Below, piece by piece: positions 33,490-43,517 of a stretch of DNA of 64,000 nt. The translations under genes and the position numbers were made by a program. Origin of the DNA: Paraburkholderia sp. Ac-20340 (GTDB lineage Bacteria > Pseudomonadota > Gammaproteobacteria > Burkholderiales > Burkholderiaceae); contig NZ_JAAGPR010000004.1 of assembly GCF_017104965.1 (NCBI RefSeq), positions 1 through 64,000 of the forward strand, read 5' to 3'. The number at the start of each line of letters is the position of its first letter. Positions within the stretch are counted from its first letter, which is position 1. Under the pieces are notes generated by a model. That model worked only from the letters and a program-made list of their open reading frames with translations, did no database searches and was not told the DNA's origin.

Positions 33490-34284
33490 CTAAGGCTCGT
33501 TATGAATTTCCACGCTGAACTGAATACCTCCGGCTCCAACCACCCAGTTGACAATATTCACACTTGGCGCGAACGTCGGCCTTACCACCGCCTGAAGATC
33601 GATCAGGCGTGGATCGGCCGGTGCTAGCGAAATTGGCGTGCTGATATTAGGCGGTGCTGGCGCATCGTACGGAAAAGGCCCCGCCAGACCCGCTACCGGA
33701 AATTTCGGAAGCTTGACAAAACGGTAGTCCAAAGTGATGTGTGAATAGGCGTAGCTATGCATATCGATGGCTGCCGGGGCAACGGCATATTGAAGCGGCG
33801 ATACCGTGACAACATAGAGAACGCCGTACCAATCGTTATAGTCCTGATAGGCCCGATCGATCTGATTGCAAAGCAGCAGCATGCGCTTGATATGCCCTTC
33901 GAACACCCGGTGTGCGTTATTGGCAGCCGTGGTCAATGGCGTGAGGTTCTCATCATCGATACCGCTGCCGCCGAACTCGGCGTTGAGAAGATGCCCAGCC
34001 TTCCATCGCTTGACGCTGTTCGCGTTGAGCAAGCCCATCAACGGCTGCAGGCTGGTCGCATTGGTTGGCGAACCTCGCCTTTGCCCGTCTCCAAGATCTG
34101 GGCCGAGTAAAGCCGTCATGGATGTCCCTCCGGTACATATCACCTGCCCGGGCGGCATAGTGTGAGGGCACGGTCCGTACGTTCGTACCGGCGTATAAGC
34201 ATGTGTGATCAGCTCTCTCCCGACGCTCTGCTTTCGGGTTCGCCCGCCCGCTGCAGGGTTCGCCGGGATTTTACGGGTTGCCAT
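33490..34284 (-). CDS. Putative T6SS-associated nuclease with GHLLN motif
   Basis: This 264-aa protein lies 120 bp after tssA on the same strand. Residues ~95-131 carry WKAGHLLNAEFGGSG, then NLTPLT and AN..H. This matches the pattern GHL-N-GGPG-NL-P-AN-H seen in DNA/RNA non-specific endonuclease-like toxin domains of polymorphic and contractile-injection effectors. His98, Asn101, Asn113, Asn122 and His125 would be the key residues. The N-terminal ~90 residues (Arg-rich, then GQVICTGGTSMTALLGP) and a C-terminal β-rich part (~150 aa) are unassigned. No signal peptide. The start at 34284 has only a weak ribosome site. The role as T6SS toxin is inferred. Confidence 0.55.
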   Translation of the reverse strand: MATRKIPANPAAGGRTRKQSVGRELITHAYTPVRTYGPCPHTMPPGQVICTGGTSMTALLGPDLGDGQRRGSPTNATSLQPLMGLLNANSVKRWKAGHLLNAEFGGSGIDDENLTPLTTAANNAHRVFEGHIKRMLLLCNQIDRAYQDYNDWYGVLYVVTVSPLQYAVAPAAIDMHSYAYSHITLDYRFVKLPKFPVAGLAGPFPYDAPAPPNISTPISLAPADPRLIDLQAVVRPTFAPSVNIVNWVVGAGGIQFSVEIHNEP

Positions 34285-34403
34285 CAGCTCTTTTCTCGCG
34301 AATATGTGTAGGCTTGCTGCTGCTTTTTGTTTTCTGTAGCGGCTTTTAAAACTTGCCGCCGATCGTGCGCGACGCGGATGAGCAGGCAGATGCGGCTCGT
34401 CGC

Positions 34404-35492
34404 TCAACCCTCCTGAGGCAGCAGCCCCAATGCGACACCCAGTGCACGTCCTCGGCCCTCTTCCGTCAGTTGACGCAATAGCTCCGGTAAAGGCATTGCC
34501 CCCCATTCGAGCGCACGCTGAATCATGTATGGCACGGGGCTATGCGGCTCATACTGCAGTAGAAATTCGCCGATGATCGCAAGCTGCTGATAAGCGAGTT
34601 CGCGTGACTGCAGGCGAGTCGCCATCTGGGGTATTTGACCCTCCACCGTGCCGGCGGTCGTCAGATCGGCCGCGGGAGTGCTGTCGATACCGTTATTCGG
34701 GCGATTCATGTCCTGCCATCCTGGATGCATCTGCAACCACTCCCTGATCTGATGTCGTGCGCGGCCTGATACGTCCACGAGCGCATGAAACGAAGGCGCA
34801 TCGCATTCGAGACTCGACGTCAGCCACGCGTCAAAGCGAAGGGAAATCTCCAATGCCGTTTCGATCGCACGCAGCCGCACCTGCAGCGCCTCAGGCGAGG
34901 CCTTGCACACGGCGGCGGTCATCGCGTCGGCCTCGCGCTTGGCTTCCTCGCGCCGCGCAGACGGTACGTCTTTGCGTTCGGCAAGCGCGATCGCCGCACG
35001 CTGAGCGCTTTCGTACTGCGCGAGTGTGATCGCGCCAATGTCCCCGCCCTCGCACAAGCCGATACGGCCCGCGAGCAAGCCGGGAAACTGCCCGGCGATC
35101 CACGCGATTGGCGCGGCCCGATACTCCCAGTCTCCGTCGCTGGGCAAAGGATGCAGCGTGTCCCAATACCGCTCGCACAACGCCGTTATCAAGCCGACAC
35201 CCGCAGGCAGCGCGTCCCATCCGAACCGACGCAGCCAGGCCTCGGCCAGCCATGCGGCCACCATCAGATCCTTGCTTTTGCGGGTCAACAGATCAACGCA
35301 ACGTGCCTCCACGGCAGCCCAGTCCGCGATCTTGAGTTCAGTCTGCCACACGCCCTGCGGTAGCGACGGATCGTCCTCCCGCCTTGCGGCCTTGATCGCC
35401 TCGAGCGCCGGGTCGTGCAGCAACGACACGCCGCAAGGCGCGTCACCCGGAATCGGCTGCAACAAGATTTCGATATCGAAGGAGAAACTCAT
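34404..35492 (-). CDS. tssA: TssA T6SS baseplate/cap protein
   Basis: This 362-aa protein has an ImpA_N domain at its start (LLQPIPGDAPCGVSLLHDPALEAIKAARRED, then WAAVEARCVDLLTRKSKDL and ALCERYWDTLHPLPSDGDWEYRAAPIAW). The C-terminal domain has YMIQRALEWGAMPLPELL. It initiates sheath assembly. It overlaps tssM by 4 bp. Confidence 0.93.
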   Translation of the reverse strand: MSFSFDIEILLQPIPGDAPCGVSLLHDPALEAIKAARREDDPSLPQGVWQTELKIADWAAVEARCVDLLTRKSKDLMVAAWLAEAWLRRFGWDALPAGVGLITALCERYWDTLHPLPSDGDWEYRAAPIAWIAGQFPGLLAGRIGLCEGGDIGAITLAQYESAQRAAIALAERKDVPSARREEAKREADAMTAAVCKASPEALQVRLRAIETALEISLRFDAWLTSSLECDAPSFHALVDVSGRARHQIREWLQMHPGWQDMNRPNNGIDSTPAADLTTAGTVEGQIPQMATRLQSRELAYQQLAIIGEFLLQYEPHSPVPYMIQRALEWGAMPLPELLRQLTEEGRGRALGVALGLLPQEG

Positions 35493-38400
35493 TCCTGCCC
35501 CGCAGCGAGATTGAATTGCCGCGCCGGATAGCGCGTCGTGCGCGTTGTCGTCATCGCGCGTGGCTGCATGCCGGGCGCCGTATACGGCAGATCAGGAAAA
35601 TCGAGCGGCGTCTTGCCGTTGGCGAGGAAGGTCACGCGCATATACATGCGCGCCGTCTGATTCGCGCCATGGCCGTCGTGCACCGGTACGCTCAACTGCA
35701 TGCGCGAAGCAGAACCGTCCGCGCTCGACACCCCGCCTGCATGCAGGCGCATCAGCCGCAGCAACGCCCAGCTGTCGCCCACGCTCCAGGTTGCCGCGCG
35801 CCCGTCGGTCGTCAAGGTCGGCTGCGCGCCGTCCTGCATCGGCTGCCAGGAAGAATTCTTCGCCCAGCGCAGCGTAAGCGCGGCTGGCGTGCCAGGCGAC
35901 CAGCGCAACGGCGTAGCGTCCGTCGACGGATAGCCCAGCGTCTGCGCGCCGCTCGCAAGCGACCATTCGATCACCTGATCCGCGCCCGACTCTTCGCCGC
36001 GATCCACACGCCAGTCCACCGCGACCTGCAAACCCGTATAACGCCCATCCGGCCCACGCGCGACCAGCGCATCGAGCCACGGTTTCGCGTGCGCGAGCGT
36101 GTCGAGGAACTGCTGCGCGTCCATCGGCGCGCGCCCCGTGGAGACGGCCGCGCTCATGCCGCGTTGCGCATCGGCGAGACTGGCGTCGAGCATCGCCACG
36201 AATGCCGCCGTCTGGCGCAGATCGGCGGCGGGCGCATCGGCATCGGCGGAAAACGGGAAGCGGCCCGCCAGGTTGCGCGCGAAGAACGTGCGCAACTGGT
36301 CATAGGCCGTCATGCCCGTGCCGATCTGCAGATGGAAGCAGCGCTCGCGTGCCGACGCCACCAGCCGCTCGCCCGCGCCCGAGACAATGTCTGCGCCATC
36401 GGGCACATCCACATGCGCGAGCATTGCACCGCACGTGTTGAGGTCCATCTTGTCGAGCTGATTCGCGACGATGGCGGGCACCGCCACCAGCGCGCTCGCC
36501 GGGCTTTTCGCGCGGTATTGCGCAAGATCGGCGTACAGCGCTTTCCAGCGCGCGACGAGCCGCGCGTCGGCGGCGTCGAGCGGCGGGTTCTGGCTCTCGA
36601 GCCAGTCGAGCGCGCCGGCCGCACTGCCCGCCGTATCCGCGATCGCGCCGGATTGCGCGTTCAGATACGCACGCAACTCGTCGGGCGAAGCCGCGCCATA
36701 GGCCCGCGTCGCGCCGCCCGTGTTGCCGTTCCAGTCGGAGAAGTCGCCGCGCACCGGGCGAAATGGCGCGAGCGTCTGCAGTTGCGCGTCGCCGCTTTTC
36801 AGCACGCCGATTGCGGCGTCGCTCACGCGCAGCGCCACGCTCTGCGCGAGATCCGGGCGGCCCAGCGAATCGAAGGCTTCGATCAGGTCGAGCGCGCTCT
36901 TGCGCAGCGCGTCGAAGCCCGGCGCCTGGTTGCCGACCGCGAACGACACATCGCGCGGCGCTCCGGATTGCGTCTGCGCCGAGAGCGCCATCACCATGCT
37001 GCGTACAGCGGCATTACCGGCCGCCGAAAGCAGCGCGCCGCGCCAGGTTTCGGGCGCCTGCGCGAGCGGCCCGGCAACATACTGGCGATACGCGGGCAGC
37101 ACAGCGAGCGAGCGCTGCAGCGCGGCGTTATCGACGTTGCGAATTTCCGCCGCGCCGCCTGCCTCCGCCACAAAAGGCTGTCCCAGCAGCGTGCGCAGCG
37201 CGTCGCGCAGCGGCAGCAGATCGGCGGCCAGTTGCAGACCGTTCGCCGAATTCGAACTCAACACGCCAGGCAGGTTGCCGCTCGCGAGCCAGCGCGCCGC
37301 GAACGCGCTCTGCTCCTGCTGCTCGTGGCCGAGCACCGCCGCAACCGGTGCCGCGCCGATCAGGTTCAGCTGCTTCGCCGTATCGAACATGGCGCTCATG
37401 CCCGGCACCAGTTCCTGGCCGCGTGCGCCGGCCCAACCGTGATCGGCGGTATCGACCTGAGCCGCGAGCACGTCGATGTTCGCCGCTAGACCCGACAACA
37501 CTTCGGGCGTGGGCGTCGCGCCCGGCGCCTTCATGTCGTTGAGCGTCGTCTGGATCTGCGCGGCGTTGGTCGTCAGCGCCGAATCCAGATAGATCTGATC
37601 GAACCAGCGGTCGAACGTGTCTTCGAAACACACGCTTGCGCGCTGACGCGCCGCCAGCGCAAGCGGCGCATCGAACGGCAGCTCGCCGCCTTCGCCGCCG
37701 GTCTCGCGCACGGCTTCGTCGAGTCCCGCGCGATCGGCCACATGCTCGGGCGAAAACTTCACGCCCACTGCCTCGTGCACGAGTTGCGCGAGCATGATCG
37801 CGTTGCCGGAGCCCGCATCGACGAGCGTGTTGTAACGCGCGACGAGCCGCTCGATCTGCGCCGTGTTCGTCACAAGCTGCGTGCCGGCGGCGTAGAGCGG
37901 CAGATCCTGCGGACGCCGCACGCCCGCCGCCGCCGTATCGGCGGCCGTCGTGCAGCCAAGCTGACCGAGCCGCGCCACGAGCCGTTCGCGCAGCGGCGTG
38001 AAGACGAGGCCGCGCAACACGTGACGCTGGGCATCTTCGAGTCGGCGATGCATCGTGAAGTACGAGAGCGGCATGAAGGGCGTCGAGAGATGCCAGTGCG
38101 GCACGCGCACGAAGGTATCGGCGACACTCGCTAACGTGTGCGACGCCGCCGCATCGCCGTGATCCGATTCCCGCCACGCTGCGCGGGCGGTCGTGAGCGT
38201 GTCATAGCCGTTGGCCAGCGCACGTGCATCGCCGCGCACCTGCCAACCCGCCACCGCCACGCCGATAAGCCAGCAGCAGCCCAGCACGAGCGCGCCCCAG
38301 GTGGCGAAACGATGGCGGCGCATGCGCAGCGCCAGCACGCGCGGAATCGCCTGCACGAGTCCCTGCCCGGGCATCAGCACGTCATGCCAGAGGCACGCGG

Positions 38401-39379
38401 CGAACGCCGGCACGCCGCGCGTGACGCTGGGCGCGGATTGCGCCACATCGAGCGTGAAAACCGGCGCACTGCCCGTCTGCGGCACCGCGCCCACGCACCA
38501 GATGCCACGCAGCGACGGCGCAGTGCCGTCGGCGGCCCCGCGCAAGGCCGGTTCGATCCATTCGCGCAGCGGCTCGCGCAATGCGTTGAGCCGCTGCGGC
38601 AAGAGGAATTGATCGGGATCGAGCGCGCCATCGAGCGTGCCGAGTTCCGTAATCGTTGTGGCCAGCGCACGGCGCATCGCGACGAACGCATCGTCGATCC
38701 AGCTACGTTCGAAGCTGCGCTTCGGTCCATAGGGCGAGGCCCAGCCGAGCGCCGCGTCGATGCGCGCGCGCTTGAGGCGCTCGCCCAACGCTTCGAAACC
38801 CGGCAGCGCGTCGCAACCCGTCACGACGATATAAACCGGCAGCAACTGGCCAAACTGACGCTGCAGGGCGACCAGCGTGCGTGACGCGTCGAGCGCGGCA
38901 TTGCTGTCGGCGTGCGGGTTGCCGCTTTCGTCGAGCAGCGCGTCATAGGGAATCGCCCAGAGCAGCGCATCGAGCGGACGCCCCGCGCGCGAGCGCAGCA
39001 GCGCACGGGTAAGACGCGCCCAGTTGCCGCGCTGGCGTTGCGCCGCCGCGCCGAGTGTGTTGCCGGGCTCGGTAATCAGAATGCCTTCGGCGTCGTGCCA
39101 GATACGCCCGAACCAGCCGGGCTCGCCGGAGCCCGAGAGCCGCCAGCCGCGTGCCAGCGCATCGAGCGCAGCCGGCGAGCCGGTCGCGAGCACACGCGGA
39201 ATCGAATAGATATCGCGCACGCCCATCGCCGCGTGTGCGGCCCGCATCGCCGCGCTGAAGGTTCGTAGCGGCTTGCGCTCGTCACGCGTGCGCCGCCAGC
39301 GCAGGATCCCCGCCACCACGAGGCCGACAACCAGCAGCGCGATCAGCGCAAGCAATACGGCGATCAGTGTCGTGGTCAC
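35489..39379 (-). CDS. tssM: TssM (IcmF) T6SS inner-membrane protein
   Basis: This is a 1296-aa membrane-complex scaffold. The first helix (LIAVLLALIALLVVGLVVAGIL) is at the extreme N-terminus and another lies around residue 355 (WGALVLGCCWLIGVAVAGW). Between them is the cytoplasmic domain, with YIVVTGCDALPGFEAL. A P-loop was not evident. The large periplasmic part ends in the DUF-type C-terminal region (PLRWSPGTPAALTLRWAKN; SWALLRLMRLHAGG) that binds TssJ. It overlaps tssL and tssA by 4 bp each. Confidence 0.95.
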   Translation of the reverse strand: MTTTLIAVLLALIALLVVGLVVAGILRWRRTRDERKPLRTFSAAMRAAHAAMGVRDIYSIPRVLATGSPAALDALARGWRLSGSGEPGWFGRIWHDAEGILITEPGNTLGAAAQRQRGNWARLTRALLRSRAGRPLDALLWAIPYDALLDESGNPHADSNAALDASRTLVALQRQFGQLLPVYIVVTGCDALPGFEALGERLKRARIDAALGWASPYGPKRSFERSWIDDAFVAMRRALATTITELGTLDGALDPDQFLLPQRLNALREPLREWIEPALRGAADGTAPSLRGIWCVGAVPQTGSAPVFTLDVAQSAPSVTRGVPAFAACLWHDVLMPGQGLVQAIPRVLALRMRRHRFATWGALVLGCCWLIGVAVAGWQVRGDARALANGYDTLTTARAAWRESDHGDAAASHTLASVADTFVRVPHWHLSTPFMPLSYFTMHRRLEDAQRHVLRGLVFTPLRERLVARLGQLGCTTAADTAAAGVRRPQDLPLYAAGTQLVTNTAQIERLVARYNTLVDAGSGNAIMLAQLVHEAVGVKFSPEHVADRAGLDEAVRETGGEGGELPFDAPLALAARQRASVCFEDTFDRWFDQIYLDSALTTNAAQIQTTLNDMKAPGATPTPEVLSGLAANIDVLAAQVDTADHGWAGARGQELVPGMSAMFDTAKQLNLIGAAPVAAVLGHEQQEQSAFAARWLASGNLPGVLSSNSANGLQLAADLLPLRDALRTLLGQPFVAEAGGAAEIRNVDNAALQRSLAVLPAYRQYVAGPLAQAPETWRGALLSAAGNAAVRSMVMALSAQTQSGAPRDVSFAVGNQAPGFDALRKSALDLIEAFDSLGRPDLAQSVALRVSDAAIGVLKSGDAQLQTLAPFRPVRGDFSDWNGNTGGATRAYGAASPDELRAYLNAQSGAIADTAGSAAGALDWLESQNPPLDAADARLVARWKALYADLAQYRAKSPASALVAVPAIVANQLDKMDLNTCGAMLAHVDVPDGADIVSGAGERLVASARERCFHLQIGTGMTAYDQLRTFFARNLAGRFPFSADADAPAADLRQTAAFVAMLDASLADAQRGMSAAVSTGRAPMDAQQFLDTLAHAKPWLDALVARGPDGRYTGLQVAVDWRVDRGEESGADQVIEWSLASGAQTLGYPSTDATPLRWSPGTPAALTLRWAKNSSWQPMQDGAQPTLTTDGRAATWSVGDSWALLRLMRLHAGGVSSADGSASRMQLSVPVHDGHGANQTARMYMRVTFLANGKTPLDFPDLPYTAPGMQPRAMTTTRTTRYPARQFNLAAGQE

Positions 39380-40512
39380 GGTTGCGCTCCCGTGTCTGTG
39401 GCAAGCGCTTGCGGGTCTAACGGCGTTTCGACCGAGACGCGCAACGGCATCACGGCGCCGCTGAATACCGTATTGAGCGGCTGTGCCGGATTTCCGCCGG
39501 GCGAGATCGGCGATACAGGCGTTGCCGTGCCTCGTGCCGCGCCGCTGCCATGACCGATATTGCCGCTGTTTCCATTGTTTCCGGCGGGCGGCGCAACGCC
39601 TGACGCGACTGCGCCGGAGGCGCGCGAGTCCGTCGATTGCGCTTCCGCCACCGATACGCCCTCGAACTGCGCGAGCGCCACGCGCACGGGCGCAGTCTCA
39701 TACCACCAGATCGCATGAGATGCGCCGAGCAGCGCCGCGCATCCGCCCAGCACCAGCAGCACAAACCGCGCACGGTCGGGAAACATCTGCGTGAGCATGC
39801 GTGGTTCGCGCGGCGGCAGCGCCGCTTCGTCAAGCGGCGTTGCAATGCGCGCGGGATCGGGATCGCGCTGCATCGCGAAACCGAACAGCGCATGACGAAG
39901 CTGATCGAGGCGCATCGCGCCCGTCTCGCCGCGCAGCTTGCCCTTGAAGCCGAGTTCGAGACACGCGAGATAGACATTCGCGAGATCGCGGCGGCCGGGA
40001 TCGCGTTGGGCGAGCAGCGTCTCGATGGCATCGGGCACGCGCTCGCCCGCGGAACGCGTTCCGAAGATGCGGGCTTCGAGCGGCTGCGCTTCCCACGCGC
40101 TCGCGCCCGGCCAGTCGGAGAACACCAGGAGTTCGTCGAGCAGCGCCACGAACGCGAACTGCGCGGCGGCGATGTCGGCTTCGCCCGCCGCGCCTGTCCA
40201 TGCCATCGCATCGCGCGCGAGCTTGCGCGTCACAGTCTGGAGTTGCGTGGCCAGCAGATCAGCGATATTGCCGCCCTGCGCGCTGGCGGGCAGCGCATTC
40301 GCGATATCGGCCTGCGCATCGTCATGCATGGCTTCGGCGTCATCTGCGCTTTCATTCGCTGCATCGAAGGCCGCAATTTCGTCGACATCGAGCTTCGCGA
40401 CGGCGAACTGCGCCGCGATGCGCGAGCGAGCGGTCTGCGCCTGCATGAACGCGCCCACGAACGCGCGCGAAAGCGGCGAGCGCTGGATATTGCTGTCGGC
40501 GGCTTCAGACAA
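39376..40512 (-). CDS. tssL: TssL (DotU family) T6SS inner-membrane protein, TTG start
   Basis: This is a 378-aa protein. The cytoplasmic DotU domain has FAFVALLDELLVFSDWPGASAW, NVYLACLELGFKGKLRG and LDQLRHALFGFAMQRDPDP. It is followed by a transmembrane helix (RFVLLVLGGCAALLGASHAIWWY) and a ~120-aa periplasmic tail rich in Gly, Asn, Pro and Ser, without an OmpA-like peptidoglycan-binding motif. No ATG fits the N-terminus. A TTG at 40512, with GGGAG six bases upstream and an 8-bp overlap with tssK, is the likely start. Confidence 0.92.
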   Translation of the reverse strand: MSEAADSNIQRSPLSRAFVGAFMQAQTARSRIAAQFAVAKLDVDEIAAFDAANESADDAEAMHDDAQADIANALPASAQGGNIADLLATQLQTVTRKLARDAMAWTGAAGEADIAAAQFAFVALLDELLVFSDWPGASAWEAQPLEARIFGTRSAGERVPDAIETLLAQRDPGRRDLANVYLACLELGFKGKLRGETGAMRLDQLRHALFGFAMQRDPDPARIATPLDEAALPPREPRMLTQMFPDRARFVLLVLGGCAALLGASHAIWWYETAPVRVALAQFEGVSVAEAQSTDSRASGAVASGVAPPAGNNGNSGNIGHGSGAARGTATPVSPISPGGNPAQPLNTVFSGAVMPLRVSVETPLDPQALATDTGAQP

Positions 40513-41866
40513 TCCCGGCTCCCGTTTCGGCGCCGTCGGCGGCTTCCTCGACGCGCATGAACAACTGCACAGCCCACGGCGCACGCCCCACTACTGCGCG
40601 CAATTCAATACATAAAGGCTGCGTGCGATCGAACCAGTCGTCGTCGAGCGAGACAGCGTAGAGCACGGTATCGTCGCCGGTCGCGTAGGCCGCGCGCTCC
40701 TCGCGCGCGAGACGGCGGCGCGCAAGTCCGCGCATGCGCTGGCGCGCGAGCGTGTGCACATACGGACGCGACGCCACGACCGCCTGATCGAGCCACAGAT
40801 TGGCGTCGTGCTCGGTGGCGTCGCGCGGCATGCGCAGGCCGATCACGACTTCGCGTACCGTCGTGCCCGCGCCATCGAACGGCGGATCGGCCCAGAAGCT
40901 GCCGCCCTGTTCGCTGAACGCGCGCACCCGATAACCCTGGCGTATCGTCGACAGCGCCTCGTCGATCCATTCGAGCAGCGGGTCGAACGTCACCAGCAGA
41001 TCCCGATAGTCGAACGGCGCGAACGCGGGCACGCCGCGCGCGGGCCGCAATGCAGCGAGTGCGCCGCTCATGCCCGCAATCGTCCGATAGAGTTCGAGCG
41101 GATGGGCGATGTCCGACGCGGCCATCGCCTCGACTTCCGGCAAACGGCTCCAGATCGCCGCGAGTTGCCGCTCGATCTGCGCGACATCGTCGTGATCTTC
41201 TGCGCGTTGCGCGGCCTGCAAACGGCCTGCAAGGAACACGCACTTGTCGCGCGCGCGGCGCAGCATGCGCATCACACGCTGCCCGAGCAGCGAGCCCGCG
41301 AGGACGAACGGCCCCGGCGGCATATAGTCGGCGAGCACGACGCCGCCGCCCTGTTGCTTCACGCGCATGAGCGGCAGACGATCGACTTCGTGGCGGCCCA
41401 GATCGGTCATCAAATGCAGGCGCGGAAACCACGTCGTAATCGATGCAGGCTCGCCCTTCGACGACAGATCCGGCACATCGTCCGCCTCGCGCTGTGCGAA
41501 ACGCGCAGCGCCCGCGTCGAGCTTGCCGCCGCGATACAGCGGCGGCACGGCCAGATAGATCGTGACGATTTCATCGGGCGCCTTGAACACCTCGCGCACG
41601 TCGATTTCCAGCACCGGGTCGTTGCGCGTGTGACGAATCGCGAGCCCGTCCGCGAGAATCGCCTCCAGCGCACTGATGCGCACCTTGCCTTGCGCGAGTC
41701 CGGCCGCTTCGTGGGCGATCGCCAGCACGCCCCAGTAATACGGACGGGCCGCACTCGCGAGCAAGGCGGCATGACCCGCCGCGTGCAGGGCCTGCATCTG
41801 GAAGTGTTGCGGCAATAGCGGCATGCCGTCGGACCAGCAAACCGCATCGGGAAACGTAGTGTGCAT
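40505..41866 (-). CDS. tssK: TssK T6SS baseplate protein
   Basis: This 453-aa protein has the family start (VCWSDGMPLLPQHFQMQ), EAILADGLAIRHTRNDPVLEI and, further on, LYRTIAGMSGALAALRP and QGYRVRAFSEQGGSFWADPP. TssK links the baseplate to the TssJLM membrane complex. Length is typical. Confidence 0.96.
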   Translation of the reverse strand: MHTTFPDAVCWSDGMPLLPQHFQMQALHAAGHAALLASAARPYYWGVLAIAHEAAGLAQGKVRISALEAILADGLAIRHTRNDPVLEIDVREVFKAPDEIVTIYLAVPPLYRGGKLDAGAARFAQREADDVPDLSSKGEPASITTWFPRLHLMTDLGRHEVDRLPLMRVKQQGGGVVLADYMPPGPFVLAGSLLGQRVMRMLRRARDKCVFLAGRLQAAQRAEDHDDVAQIERQLAAIWSRLPEVEAMAASDIAHPLELYRTIAGMSGALAALRPARGVPAFAPFDYRDLLVTFDPLLEWIDEALSTIRQGYRVRAFSEQGGSFWADPPFDGAGTTVREVVIGLRMPRDATEHDANLWLDQAVVASRPYVHTLARQRMRGLARRRLAREERAAYATGDDTVLYAVSLDDDWFDRTQPLCIELRAVVGRAPWAVQLFMRVEEAADGAETGAGIV

Positions 41867-41905
41867 GTGGAGAATAGGCAGCGGGTGGTCGGCGGGCCAG
41901 GGCCG

Positions 41906-42397
41906 TCAATGCGCGGGCTGGACGCTCAGGTCCTGATCGCCGAGCACGAGCAGCGCGTTCGACGGTCCGGCATCGAGGCGCACGCGATGCGCGCCCGGCG
42001 TCTGGTAGCCGGCGAAGATCACGACGCCGGCGGCGCGTTTGCCGCCGAAAGCGAATGGCGCGGGCGCAATCTGCTGCCCCGGCACGACTTCATAGGAAAT
42101 CACACTGAGATCTTTTGGATGATCGCGCAGCCATTGTTCGCGCTGATCGAACCATTTGGCCGACGGCAAGGCGAGCAAGGCATCGAGAAGCTGAGGGGTA
42201 CGAACGAGTACGGCATCGACGGCGATCGGCGTATCGATGTTGGCTTCGCTCGTCACGGCGATGGCGAGCGTATCGACATCGACTTTCGGCAAAGCGCTGC
42301 CGCATCCCGCCAGCCATGCGCAAAGCGCCAGAACGAGCGGCCAGAAGGCGCTGCGAACCCGGCTTGAATCCATGCGCAAGGAAAACGTGAAATTCAC
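41906..42397 (-). CDS. tssJ: TssJ T6SS outer-membrane lipoprotein
   Basis: This 163-aa lipoprotein has the lipobox LAGC, followed by a transthyretin-like β domain with IDTPIAVDAVLVRT and LLALPSAKWFDQREQWL. It binds the periplasmic end of TssM. Start is either GTG at 42397 (GGGG upstream) or ATG at 42373, which gives a shorter signal peptide without a ribosome site. First gene of the minus-strand T6SS operon. Confidence 0.9.
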   Translation of the reverse strand: MNFTFSLRMDSSRVRSAFWPLVLALCAWLAGCGSALPKVDVDTLAIAVTSEANIDTPIAVDAVLVRTPQLLDALLALPSAKWFDQREQWLRDHPKDLSVISYEVVPGQQIAPAPFAFGGKRAAGVVIFAGYQTPGAHRVRLDAGPSNALLVLGDQDLSVQPAH

Positions 42398-42900
42398 TCG
42401 GCGAACCCCATCGATGAGCGAAAAAATGCTTTCGGCCCTATACCCGGCCAGGCCGGGATCCTTGAATCGTTTGTATTTCTAATCGTTATGCATCGCACAG
42501 ACACGCGTTTCGGTTCGTGCGCCGCGCGTAGTCTACAAGCGCCAATACGCCTCGCGCAATAGCGATTTTTTTATGTGCCTTTGCAATAAAACGTGTTTAA
42601 AAATTATGAAACGCTTTCAATTTATGCGCGGTAAATACTGTTTGAGTTTTTTTGTTTACTCGCCTAAATTCCTGTCCGTCTGTCTACCGCGTCCCGCTCA
42701 ATCGCGCCGAATCCGTCAGCATGACGAAAGGCTTTGCGCGCGGCCCGGCGAATCGCAGCACGAAAATGCGGCCTGAATAACGCAATCAGGTTGCGGGATT
42801 CATGTGCGATGTGCTCTTTTTAATTTATTTAGCATGACAGAACGATTCGAATTCATTGCGTCCATTTACGCACCATAACGAAAGAGCCGCCGAGGTGACC
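42398..42900. promoter_or_regulatory. Divergent T6SS promoter region
   Basis: This 503-bp stretch between tssJ (left) and tssB (right) has no credible gene. Its middle (about 42560-42680) is AT-rich. A perfect 7-bp inverted repeat (CCCGGCC-A-GGCCGGG, 42443-42457) sits close to the tssJ start and could be an operator or a hairpin in the 5' leader. No convincing -24/-12 site was recognised. Confidence 0.5.
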
Positions 42901-43494
42901 ATGTCAGACAGCACTCAACACTGGTTCGAACGCAATCGTCCGCCGCGTGTGCAGATCACGTACGACGTCGAAACCGGCAATGCAATCGAAAAGAAGGAAC
43001 TGCCGCTCGTGGTTGGCGTCATGGCCGATCTTTCGGGCAACAAGACCTTGCCGAAAATGACGGAGCGCCGCTTCGTCGATATCGATCGCGACAATTTCAA
43101 CGACGTCATGAAATCGATCTCGCCGCGTCTTGCGCTGCAGGTCGACAATACGCTCGCCGCGGACGGCAGCAAGATGAACGTCGAGCTCAATTTCAAGAAC
43201 ATCGACGATTTCGATCCGGTCGCCCTCGTGCAGCAGATCGCACCGCTCAAGCAGCTGTACGACGCCCGTTTGCGCCTGCGCGACCTGCTCACCAAGCTCG
43301 ACGGCAACGACGAACTCGACAAACTGCTGCAGGACGTCGTGCATAACACGCAGGGGCTCGCTGAGATCCGCGCTGCCCATCCGGGAGAAGCACCTGTGGC
43401 GCAATTGCCCTCGCCCGAAGCGAAGCCCGACGCCGCGCCCGGCGCGAATCCCGAGAGCAATCCGGAGCCGTCCGGCGACCAGCCGGCCGCCTGA
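42901..43494 (+). CDS. tssB: TssB T6SS contractile-sheath protein
   Basis: This 197-aa protein has the VipA/ImpB signatures NRPPRVQITYDVETG, LPLVVGVMADLSG, FVDIDRDNFNDVMKSI and LAEIRAAHP near the end, followed by a Pro/Glu/Ala-rich tail. GAGGTGA precedes the ATG at 42901. tssC follows after 23 bp. Confidence 0.97.
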   Translation: MSDSTQHWFERNRPPRVQITYDVETGNAIEKKELPLVVGVMADLSGNKTLPKMTERRFVDIDRDNFNDVMKSISPRLALQVDNTLAADGSKMNVELNFKNIDDFDPVALVQQIAPLKQLYDARLRLRDLLTKLDGNDELDKLLQDVVHNTQGLAEIRAAHPGEAPVAQLPSPEAKPDAAPGANPESNPEPSGDQPAA

Positions 43495-43517
43495 GCCACC
43501 GTCCCAAGGAAAACATC

